In this document: positions 57,903 through 64,000 of the stretch, one piece after another
How the letters are laid out: each line of letters starts with the position of its first letter
How positions within the stretch are numbered: position 1 is the stretch's first letter
Assembly: GCF_000378825.1 (NCBI RefSeq)
Contig: NZ_KB900388.1
Span: forward strand, 2,673,818 to 2,737,817
Length of the DNA stretch: 64,000 bases
Reading direction: 5' to 3'
Source: Salinispora vitiensis
GTDB taxonomy: Bacteria; Actinomycetota; Actinomycetes; Mycobacteriales; Micromonosporaceae
Made by a program: the position numbers and the translations under genes
Notes under the pieces: generated by a model
Told to the model about the DNA's origin: nothing
Database searches by the model: none
Seen by the model: the letters and a program-made list of their open reading frames with translations, nothing else

Positions 57903-60412
57903 AAAATAGCCGGCTGGTCGTCGTCGGCAACGGTATGGTCGGGCAGCGGTTCGTGGACGCGTTGCGCGCCCGCGACAGCGAGGGCCGGTGGCGGGTGACC
58001 GTGCTCGGCGAGGAGTCCCGGCCCGCTTACGACCGGGTGCGTCTCTCCGCCCTCTTCGACGGGGTGGACGCAGATGAACTGAACCTGCACACCCCGGATC
58101 CGCAGGTACGGCTGCGGCTCAACACATCGGTCACCGCGATCGACCGGGCCCGACGCGTCGTGACGACGACCGACGCTGAGTACCCGTACGACGCGCTGGT
58201 GTTGGCCACCGGCTCGGACCCCTTCGTCCCGCCGATCGACGGCGCCGACCTGCCGGGCGTCTTCACCTACCGCACCCTGGACGACCTGGCCGCGATCCGC
58301 GCGCATGCCCGGGGCCGCCGACGGGGCGCGGTGATCGGCGGTGGGCTGCTCGGCCTGGAGGCGGCGAACGCGCTGCGGCTACTCGGGCTCGCCACCAGCG
58401 TCGTGGAGGTCGCACCGCGGCTGATGCCACTGCAGGTGGACACCGCCGGCGGGGCGCTGCTGCGCCGCTACGTCGAGGAGCTGGGCGTCGCCTGCCACCT
58501 CGGGGTCGCCACCACCGCGCTGCACCCCGGTTCGGACGGCACGGTGGCCCAGCTGGAACTGGCCGACGGCAGTCGGATGGACGCCGACCTGGTCGTTGTC
58601 GCCACCGGCATCCGTCCCCGGGACGAGCTGGCCCGCGCCGCCGGCCTGCCCCTTGGCAGCCAAGGCGGGGTGCTGGTTGACCACACCTGCCGCAGCGCCG
58701 ACGAGCGGATCTGGGCGGTCGGCGAGTGCGCCGCCGTGGACGACACCTGCCACGGCCTAGTCGGGCCCGGCTACGCGATGGCGGAAACGGTGGCCGACCG
58801 GCTGGTCGGTGGGGCGGCCACCGTCTCCGAACCGGACACCGCCACCAAGCTGAAGCTGCTCGGCGTGGACGTCGCCTCCTTCGGCGACGCCCACGGCACC
58901 ACCCCGGGCTGTCTCGACGTGACCTTCTCCGATCCGGCCACCCGGGTGTACGCGAAGCTGGTCCTCTCCGACGATGCGCAGACGCTACTCGGCGGCGTAC
59001 TGGTCGGCGACGCCGACGCGTACCCGACGTTGCGGGCCAGCGTCGGGCAGGCGTTGCCCGCCGCGCCACTCGCGCTACTCGCCCCGGCCGGAGCGGGCTC
59101 CGGGGCGGCGGCGCTCCCCAGCTCCGCGCAGGTTTGCTCCTGCAACGCGGTGACCCGCGCCGATCTGGACGCGGCGATCGCCGACGGTGCGACCGACGTG
59201 CCGGCGTTGAAGGCGTGCACCCGGGCCGGCACCAGCTGCGGCTCCTGCGTACCGATGCTCCAGCAGCTACTCGACGCCGCCGGAGTTGGGCAGTCCCGCG
59301 GGCTCTGCGAACACTTCGACGTGAGCCGCCAGGAACTCTTCGACCTCATCCGGGTCCGGGAGATCCGCACCTTCTCCAGCCTGATCGCCGAGTACGGCCG
59401 CGGCGATGGCTGTGACATCTGCAAACCGGTGGTGGCGTCGATCCTGGCTTCCCTCGGCACCGGGCACCTCCTCGACGGCGAGCGGGCGTCGCTACAGGAC
59501 ACCAATGACCACTTCCTGGCCAACCTGCAGCGGGACGGCAGTTACTCGGTCGTGCCCCGAATCCCCGGTGGCGAGATCACCCCGGAGAAGTTGATTGTGC
59601 TCGGCGAGGTGGCCCGGGACTTCGCGCTCTACACGAAGATCACCGGCGGGCAGCGCATCGACCTGTTCGGTGCACGGGTGGAGCAGTTGCCGCAGATCTG
59701 GCGCCGGCTGGTCGACGCGGGCTTCGAGTCCGGCCACGCGTACGGCAAGGCACTGCGGACGGTGAAGTCATGCGTCGGGTCCACCTGGTGCCGATACGGG
59801 GTGCAGGACTCGGTCGGGTTGGCCATCGCGCTGGAGCTGCGCTACCGCGGGCTCCGCGCCCCCCACAAGATGAAATCGGCGGTCTCCGGCTGTGCCCGGG
59901 AGTGCGCCGAGGCCCGCAGCAAGGACTTCGGCATCATCGCCACCGACGCCGGCTGGAACCTCTACGTCGGCGGCAACGGCGGATTCCAGCCCCGGCACGC
60001 CGACCTCTTCGCCACCGACCTGACCACCGAGGCGCTGGTACGGCTGGTTGACCGGTTCCTGATGTACTACATCCGCACCGCGGACCGGCTGCAACGTACC
60101 GCCGCCTGGATCGAGGCGATGGACGGCGGCCTGGAGCACCTCAAGGCCGTCATCGTGGACGACTCGCTCGGGCTCTGCGCCGATCTGGACGCGGCGATGG
60201 CCCGACATGTGGGGGCGTACTCCGACGAGTGGCGCGACGTCCTCGATGATCCGGCCCTGCTGGGCCGGTTCACCTCGTTCGTCAACGCTCCCGAGGTGCC
60301 CGACCCCTCAATCCGATTCACCGCCGAACGTGGACAACGGGTACCGGCGGGGGTCGGGGGGACCGAGAACCGACAGCCCGTCGGGCTGGGAATGCCGGAG
60401 GTACAGCGATGA
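57899..60412 (+). CDS. nirB: Assimilatory nitrite reductase large subunit NirB
   Basis: 837 residues. Start MKNSRLVVVGNGMVGQ overlaps the preceding stop (ATGA). Order: FAD/NAD domain (VIGGGLLGLEAANAL), two BFD-like Cys clusters (VCSCNAVTRADL...SCGSC and CEHFDVSRQELF...GDGCDICKP), nitrite-reductase ferredoxin-like half, and siroheme/4Fe-4S Cys set CVGSTWC near 625 and GCARECA near 665. Reduces nitrite to ammonium with NADH. Siroheme is needed. Confidence 0.97.
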   Translation: MKNSRLVVVGNGMVGQRFVDALRARDSEGRWRVTVLGEESRPAYDRVRLSALFDGVDADELNLHTPDPQVRLRLNTSVTAIDRARRVVTTTDAEYPYDALVLATGSDPFVPPIDGADLPGVFTYRTLDDLAAIRAHARGRRRGAVIGGGLLGLEAANALRLLGLATSVVEVAPRLMPLQVDTAGGALLRRYVEELGVACHLGVATTALHPGSDGTVAQLELADGSRMDADLVVVATGIRPRDELARAAGLPLGSQGGVLVDHTCRSADERIWAVGECAAVDDTCHGLVGPGYAMAETVADRLVGGAATVSEPDTATKLKLLGVDVASFGDAHGTTPGCLDVTFSDPATRVYAKLVLSDDAQTLLGGVLVGDADAYPTLRASVGQALPAAPLALLAPAGAGSGAAALPSSAQVCSCNAVTRADLDAAIADGATDVPALKACTRAGTSCGSCVPMLQQLLDAAGVGQSRGLCEHFDVSRQELFDLIRVREIRTFSSLIAEYGRGDGCDICKPVVASILASLGTGHLLDGERASLQDTNDHFLANLQRDGSYSVVPRIPGGEITPEKLIVLGEVARDFALYTKITGGQRIDLFGARVEQLPQIWRRLVDAGFESGHAYGKALRTVKSCVGSTWCRYGVQDSVGLAIALELRYRGLRAPHKMKSAVSGCARECAEARSKDFGIIATDAGWNLYVGGNGGFQPRHADLFATDLTTEALVRLVDRFLMYYIRTADRLQRTAAWIEAMDGGLEHLKAVIVDDSLGLCADLDAAMARHVGAYSDEWRDVLDDPALLGRFTSFVNAPEVPDPSIRFTAERGQRVPAGVGGTENRQPVGLGMPEVQR

Positions 60413-60753
60413 CCGCGCAGCCGCAGGAGTGGACAGTGGTCTGTCCACTGACCCGCCTGGACCCGGGTCGGGGGGTGGCAGCGCTCGTCGACGGCGTCCA
60501 GATTGCGCTGTTCCGTACCGCCAACGACCTATTCGCCATCGACAACCAGGACCCGGTCACCGAGGCGTACGTGCTCTCGCGCGGCATCGTGGGCAGCCGG
60601 GACGGTGTCCCGACAGTCGCCTCCCCACTGCACAAACAGGCATACGACCTGCGTACCGGGGACTGCCTGGACCGACCGGGCGTCGCGGTCCGGCGGCACG
60701 AGGTGCGGTGTCAGGACGGGCTGGTCGAGGTACGGCTACGAAAGGAGGAGTAG
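60409..60753 (+). CDS. nirD: Nitrite reductase small subunit NirD
   Basis: 114 residues of Rieske-like fold (WTVVCPLTRLDPGRGVAAL, IALFRTANDLFAIDNQDPVTEAYVLSRGIVG). The usual Rieske Cys/His ligands are absent, as in NirD, which carries no cluster. Overlaps nirB by 4 bp. Works as the NirB partner. Confidence 0.96.
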   Translation: MTAQPQEWTVVCPLTRLDPGRGVAALVDGVQIALFRTANDLFAIDNQDPVTEAYVLSRGIVGSRDGVPTVASPLHKQAYDLRTGDCLDRPGVAVRRHEVRCQDGLVEVRLRKEE

Positions 60754-61842
60754 ATGCGCGACGAACTGGCCGGCTTCACCGTCGGGGTGACCGCCGACCG
60801 GCGTCGGGAGGAACTGGCCGCGCTACTCCAGCGGCACGGGGCCCGGGTGGTCTTCGCGCCGGCCCTACGGATCGTGCCACTCGCCGACGACACCGAGCTG
60901 CGCGCGGCGACGCGAGCATGCCTCGATCGACCACCGGATGTCCTGGTGGCCGACACCGGGATCGGGATGCGGGGCTGGCTGGAGGCGGCCGAGGGCTGGG
61001 GGCTGGCCGAGCCGCTACGCGCGGCGCTGCGCGGAGCGTACGTGGTGGCCCGCGGCCCGAAGGCCCGCGGCGCGATCCGGGCCGCGGGCCTGCACGACCA
61101 ATGGTCGCCCGGCTCGGAAAGCTGCGCCGAGGTGGTGCAACACCTGCGTGACCGGGGGGTTGCCGGCCAGGTAATCGCCATGCAGCTGCACGGCGGAGCG
61201 CAGCCCGAGTGTACGAGGGCGCTGGTAGCCGCCGGCGCGACCGTGGTCGCGGTGCCGGTCTACCGCTGGGCCCCGCCGACCGACCCGACCCCACTGCATC
61301 GACTGATCGACCTGGTCGCCGACCGGATGGTGGACGCGGTGACGTTCACCTCGGCACCGGCCGCCGAGGCGTTGCTGCACGCCGCCGGGGGCCGGGCCGA
61401 CCGGGTGCTCGACGCGTTCCGGGGTCCGGTGCTGGCGAGCTGCGTGGGGCCGGTGACCGCGGAGCCGCTACGGCGGCGGGGGGTGCCGGTCAGCGCCCCC
61501 GAGCGGGCCCGGCTGGGCGCTCTGGTCCGAACGATCGTGGCGGAGCTACCGCGGCGCGCGGTCACCCTGAAAGCCGCCGGTCACCTACTCACCCTGCGTG
61601 GGCACGCCACCGTGGTCGATGGTGAGCTGCGACCGCTGGCGCCGGGCCCGATGGCGGTGCTGCGGCGACTGGCAGCGTCCCCGGGGCGGGTCCTGTCCCG
61701 AGCGGCGCTGCTCCAGACGCTGCCGCGCGGGGCGGACGAACACGCGGTGGAGATGGCGGTGGCTCGGCTACGCGCCGCGTTGCGGGCCCCCGGCGTGGTG
61801 CAGACGGTGGTGAAGCGCGGCTACCGCCTCCGGGTCGACTGA
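60754..61842 (+). CDS. Uroporphyrinogen-III synthase with C-terminal winged helix
   Basis: 362 residues. The first ~250 residues are the HemD fold (LAGFTVGVTADRRREELAALLQRHG, PAAEALL, VGPVTAEPLRRRG). The last ~90 are a transcription-regulator winged helix (LAPGPMAVLRRLAASPGRVLSRAALL ... VVKRGYRLRVD). Directly follows nirD with AAAGGAGGAG before the ATG. It may supply siroheme precursor, or act as a regulator of nitrate genes; both are suggested for this fusion type in actinomycetes. Confidence 0.92.
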   Translation: MRDELAGFTVGVTADRRREELAALLQRHGARVVFAPALRIVPLADDTELRAATRACLDRPPDVLVADTGIGMRGWLEAAEGWGLAEPLRAALRGAYVVARGPKARGAIRAAGLHDQWSPGSESCAEVVQHLRDRGVAGQVIAMQLHGGAQPECTRALVAAGATVVAVPVYRWAPPTDPTPLHRLIDLVADRMVDAVTFTSAPAAEALLHAAGGRADRVLDAFRGPVLASCVGPVTAEPLRRRGVPVSAPERARLGALVRTIVAELPRRAVTLKAAGHLLTLRGHATVVDGELRPLAPGPMAVLRRLAASPGRVLSRAALLQTLPRGADEHAVEMAVARLRAALRAPGVVQTVVKRGYRLRVD

Positions 61843-61857
61843 CGCGACCGCCGCCGC

Positions 61858-61891
61858 AGCCCCGGCCCGCAGCTAGGTGGCGGGCCGGGCT
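61858..61891. terminator. Bidirectional terminator between the HemD-type gene and cvnD
   Basis: Arms AGC(C)CCGGCCCGC and GCGGGCCGGGCT, about 12 bp with one bulge, around a 9-base loop, in the gap between the convergent HemD-type and conservon genes. Confidence 0.75.
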
Positions 61892-61930
61892 CGCAGACCG
61901 ATGCCGGGGTACCGCTCCACCGGCGCCGGC

Positions 61931-62548
61931 TCACCCGACCGGAGTCGGGTGACCGCGATCGTGCTCCGCCTGCAGGCGGCTCATGGCGTGCTCGACGACG
62001 GTCACCAGCACCTTCTTGACCGAGTCCCGGCTGCGCGCATCGGTCAGCACGAGCGGCACGTCCGCCGGGATGGCGAGCGCCTCCCGCACCTCCTCCAACT
62101 CGTAGTCGGGGGCGCCGTCGAACCGGTTGAGCGCGACCACGTACGGCAGTTTACGGTTCTCGAAGTAGTCCAGCGGGGCGAAGGCATCGGTGATCCGGCG
62201 GGTGTCCACCAGGACGGCCGCGCCAACCGCACCACGGATGATCTCGTCCCACATGAACCAGAACCGAGTCTGGCCGGGCGTACCGAACAGGTACAGGATC
62301 AGATCCTGCGCCATGGTGATCCGGCCAAAGTCCATGGCAACTGTCGTTGTCTCCTTGCCCGGCACTTTGGATGGATCGTCGATGCCGACACCGGCGGCGG
62401 TCATGACCGCCTCGGTGGTCAGTGGTGTGATCTCCGAGATCGCGCCGACCAGCGTCGTCTTTCCCACGCCGAAACCGCCCGCAACGACGATCTTCGCGGA
62501 GGTGATCTCCCGACCCGCCCCGGCGGGGTCATAGTTCGCGAAGTCCAC
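61931..62548 (-). CDS. cvnD: Conservon GTPase CvnD
   Basis: 205 residues of the MglA/small-GTPase-like family found in conservons. P-loop VVAGGFGVGKTTL at residues 22-33, switch region TTTVAMDFG, LFGTPGQTRFWFMWDEI, and NRFDG for guanine recognition. Acts on the cytoplasmic membrane with CvnA-C, like a eukaryotic G-protein-coupled system in outline. Overlaps cvnC by 20 bp. Confidence 0.95.
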   Translation of the reverse strand: MDFANYDPAGAGREITSAKIVVAGGFGVGKTTLVGAISEITPLTTEAVMTAAGVGIDDPSKVPGKETTTVAMDFGRITMAQDLILYLFGTPGQTRFWFMWDEIIRGAVGAAVLVDTRRITDAFAPLDYFENRKLPYVVALNRFDGAPDYELEEVREALAIPADVPLVLTDARSRDSVKKVLVTVVEHAMSRLQAEHDRGHPTPVG

Positions 62549-62894
62549 TTAGCACCCTTCCAAGCAGGTTCATCCGCTCCACAAACCCCATCGTGGGAGC
62601 GGCAGTGTGTAGCGTCAGCAAGCCCTCGGCCACCATGTCGGCCACCAGCACCCGGGTAACACCGAGGGGCATCCGGGTGTATGCGGCGATCTCCGCCAAC
62701 GACTGCGCCCGGCCCTCACAAATCGTCGCGATACGGTGCTTGTCGTGCCCCGCGAAACGTGACTCGGTAACCGCCGTAGCGCTCGCGGACAGCACCGCTT
62801 CCAGGGTGATGTCCCGCCGCGGCTCCGTTCGGCCCCGAGTGACCGCATACGGACGCACCAGCGCCCCACGCGGTTCGGTCCGCCGACCTTCCAT
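62529..62894 (-). CDS. cvnC: Conservon protein CvnC (DUF742)
   Basis: 121 residues. DUF742 family: LVRPYAVTRGRTEP near the start, then EGRAQSLAEIAAYTRMPLGVTRVLVADMVAEGLL, a winged-helix-like segment. The usual third gene of conservons, between CvnB and CvnD. Role in the complex is not defined. Confidence 0.95.
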   Translation of the reverse strand: MEGRRTEPRGALVRPYAVTRGRTEPRRDITLEAVLSASATAVTESRFAGHDKHRIATICEGRAQSLAEIAAYTRMPLGVTRVLVADMVAEGLLTLHTAAPTMGFVERMNLLGRVLSGLREL

Positions 62895-62980
62895 CCGCTG
62901 TCACCTCCCCTCTCGCCCGACCTGCGCCCCTTCGGCGCCGGATCTGCTCTCCTCAGATGGCGCTGCCCGGAGCTCGATGA

Positions 62981-63388
62981 TCACGAAGAAACCGCGTCCC
63001 GAGGCAGCGGCACCAGCGCGGCACCGACCCGTTCCACCAGGAGTGCCATCTCGTAGCCAACCTGGCCTACGTCACAGCTGCGGGCAGCGAGCACCGCCAT
63101 CGACGAGCCGTCACTGATGGACATCAGGAAGAGGTAGCCGCTGTCCATCTCGATGACCGTCTGCAGCACCCCGCCAGCGCTGAACATGCGGGACGCACCG
63201 TCGGTCAGACTCACCACACCGGAGGTGATCGCCGCAAGCTGATCTGCACGGTCCGCGGGCAGGTCCCGGGACGAGGCGAGCAGCAGCCCGTCGGCGGACA
63301 CCGCAACCACGTGGGCGATGCCCGACACGCTGTCAGCGAAGTTACTGAGCAGCCAACCCATGTCCTGCATGGTTGCTGGCCTGTTCAT
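62981..63388 (-). CDS. cvnB: Conservon roadblock/LC7 protein CvnB
   Basis: 135 residues. Roadblock/LC7 fold: MQDMGWLLSNFADSVSGIAHVVAVSADGLLLASS, GVVSLTDGASRMFSAGGVLQTVIEMD, YLFLMSISDGSSMAVLA. Probably controls the CvnD GTPase. The ATG at 63388 overlaps the cvnA stop (ATGA). Confidence 0.95.
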   Translation of the reverse strand: MNRPATMQDMGWLLSNFADSVSGIAHVVAVSADGLLLASSRDLPADRADQLAAITSGVVSLTDGASRMFSAGGVLQTVIEMDSGYLFLMSISDGSSMAVLAARSCDVGQVGYEMALLVERVGAALVPLPRDAVSS

Positions 63389-64000
63389 CAGCTCGTCTCC
63401 TTGCTCGAAGTGCTGTTGGGGTCCGAGCCGGCCGCACGGCCGCGCTGCACGCCACGGTGATATGCCGACAGCAGGCCGCGGACTTCGTCCGGCGCCCGGC
63501 GGGTCCGTTTCCGGGTCCGGGACTCGATCCCGCCGGGTACGAGTTGCGCCTTTGGCACTCGCTTCGGCAGGCCGGAACGGGTGGTACCACCGTTGGTCGG
63601 CTCGGCAGCCTGACTGGCCCGGCTCCAACCCTCATCCGCGGCGGTGCGCCACGCATTGCCCTCGCCGACCGGAGCTCCGGAGGCGCTCGGCGGGGCCGGC
63701 GGCGCACTCGTCGGCGGCACGGCCGACGGCGCAGCCGGCGGCGCACTCGTCGGCGGCGCACTGGCCGGCGGCGCAGCCGGCGGAGGCGCACTGGCCGGCG
63801 GCACGGTCGGCGACGGCACGGTCGGCGGCACGGTCGGCGACGGCGCACTGGCCGGCGGCGCACCCAGCGGCGCAGCCGGCGGCGCACTCGTCGGCGGCAC
63901 GGTCGGCGACGGCGCGGCCGGTGGCGGCACGGTCGACGGCGGCGCGGCCGGTGGCGGCACGGTCGACGGCGGCAGTCCGGCGGATGAGGAAGTGGGAGCG
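63388..64000 (-). CDS. cvnA: C-terminal part of conservon sensor kinase CvnA (partial)
   Basis: Only the C-terminal tail is in the window; the frame is open to the edge. It is almost wholly Pro/Ala/Ser/Thr-rich (PPAAPPSTVPP-type) for about 110 residues, then a more ordinary tail (KRVPKAQLVPGGIESR, VRGLLSAYHRGVQRGRAA). Such tails are common in CvnA nitrate-sensor-like kinases. Identification rests mainly on its place before CvnB, with ATGA overlap. Confidence 0.82.
   Translation of the reverse strand, partial: APTSSSAGLPPSTVPPPAAPPSTVPPPAAPSPTVPPTSAPPAAPLGAPPASAPSPTVPPTVPSPTVPPASAPPPAAPPASAPPTSAPPAAPSAVPPTSAPPAPPSASGAPVGEGNAWRTAADEGWSRASQAAEPTNGGTTRSGLPKRVPKAQLVPGGIESRTRKRTRRAPDEVRGLLSAYHRGVQRGRAAGSDPNSTSSKETS
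63690..63975 (-). repeat. Low-complexity Pro/Ala-coding repeats in cvnA
   Basis: Short GC-rich units (GGCGGCACGGTCGGCGACGG, GGCGGCGCACTGGCCGGCGG and variants) recur irregularly over about 285 bp, encoding PPAAPS/PPTSAPP-type runs. Prone to length change and assembly error. Confidence 0.75.

Noticed and set aside
63690..63975. CRISPR-like or minisatellite array
   Set aside because: The units are irregular and in frame inside cvnA, coding for a Pro/Ala-rich tail.

Overview
The window reads as core chromosome of a high-G+C actinomycete, most likely a Micromonosporaceae member (Salinispora or Micromonospora type). The grounds are very high G+C, many GTG starts, ATGA/GTGA-coupled operons, a groES-groEL1 operon with CIRCE control, a bldM-like regulator beside guaB, a conservon, and PspC-type envelope-stress proteins. 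No rRNA, tRNA, insertion sequence, prophage or CRISPR array was seen. Most of the sequence is housekeeping. Accessory traits are a sugar ABC operon, a drug/antibiotic-type ABC exporter with its TetR regulator, paired Nudix proteins, a MazF-type toxin-antitoxin pair and a nitrate assimilation cluster.

Layout. 0-6 kb: a dipeptide/oligopeptide ABC operon (binding protein, two permeases, two ATPases) on the minus strand, with a strong hairpin after the binding-protein gene and a terminator at the end. 6-10 kb: a LiaFSR-like envelope-stress module, a PspC-domain histidine kinase plus NarL-type regulator divergent from a PspC/LiaF-like membrane protein. 10-12.3 kb: phosphatidylserine decarboxylase with an unusual N-terminal extension, convergent with phosphatidylserine synthase. 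12.8-15.3 kb: two paralogous double-Nudix proteins and a small PspC protein. 15.3-23.5 kb: guaA, a GMC oxidoreductase, an M1 metallopeptidase lipoprotein, guaB3, guaB and a DUF5319-type protein. 23.5-29 kb: a BldM-like regulator with a degenerate receiver, a long intergenic region, a membrane-anchored sulfite-oxidase-like molybdoenzyme, and groEL1/groES behind a promoter flanked by two CIRCE operators. 29-33 kb: a methyltransferase, a YbaK-type deacylase, and a two-gene ABC exporter divergent from a TetR regulator with three phased operator-like sites between them. 33-38 kb: a xylose/ribose-type ABC operon with a ROK regulator.

38-52 kb is the conserved minus-strand block rplM-rpsI-glmM-glmS-acpS-nnr-alr-hydrolase-tsaE-ung-tsaB-rimI-tsaD, interrupted by one plus-strand aminotransferase. 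It joins ribosomal protein synthesis, amino-sugar and D-alanine supply for peptidoglycan, acyl-carrier priming and the tRNA t6A machinery. 52-62 kb is nitrate assimilation: narK divergent from nasC, a nasB-like flavoprotein, nirB, nirD and a HemD-winged-helix protein that would supply siroheme precursor or act as a regulator. A sequence with GlnR-box spacing lies just before nasC, and a MazF-type TA pair sits between narK and nasC. 62-64 kb is a conservon (cvnD-cvnC-cvnB and the C-terminal end of the cvnA kinase), cut by the window edge.

No wholly new multi-gene system stood out. The least ordinary signals are regulatory: the dual CIRCE arrangement, the three 18-bp-phased TetR sites, the GlnR-type array, and long intercistronic hairpins in the dpp and groESL operons. 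The odd proteins are the extended Psd, the receiver-degenerate BldM-like factor, and the double-Nudix paralogs that each carry one decayed and one intact Nudix box. All names rest on reading the sequence; no database search was run.
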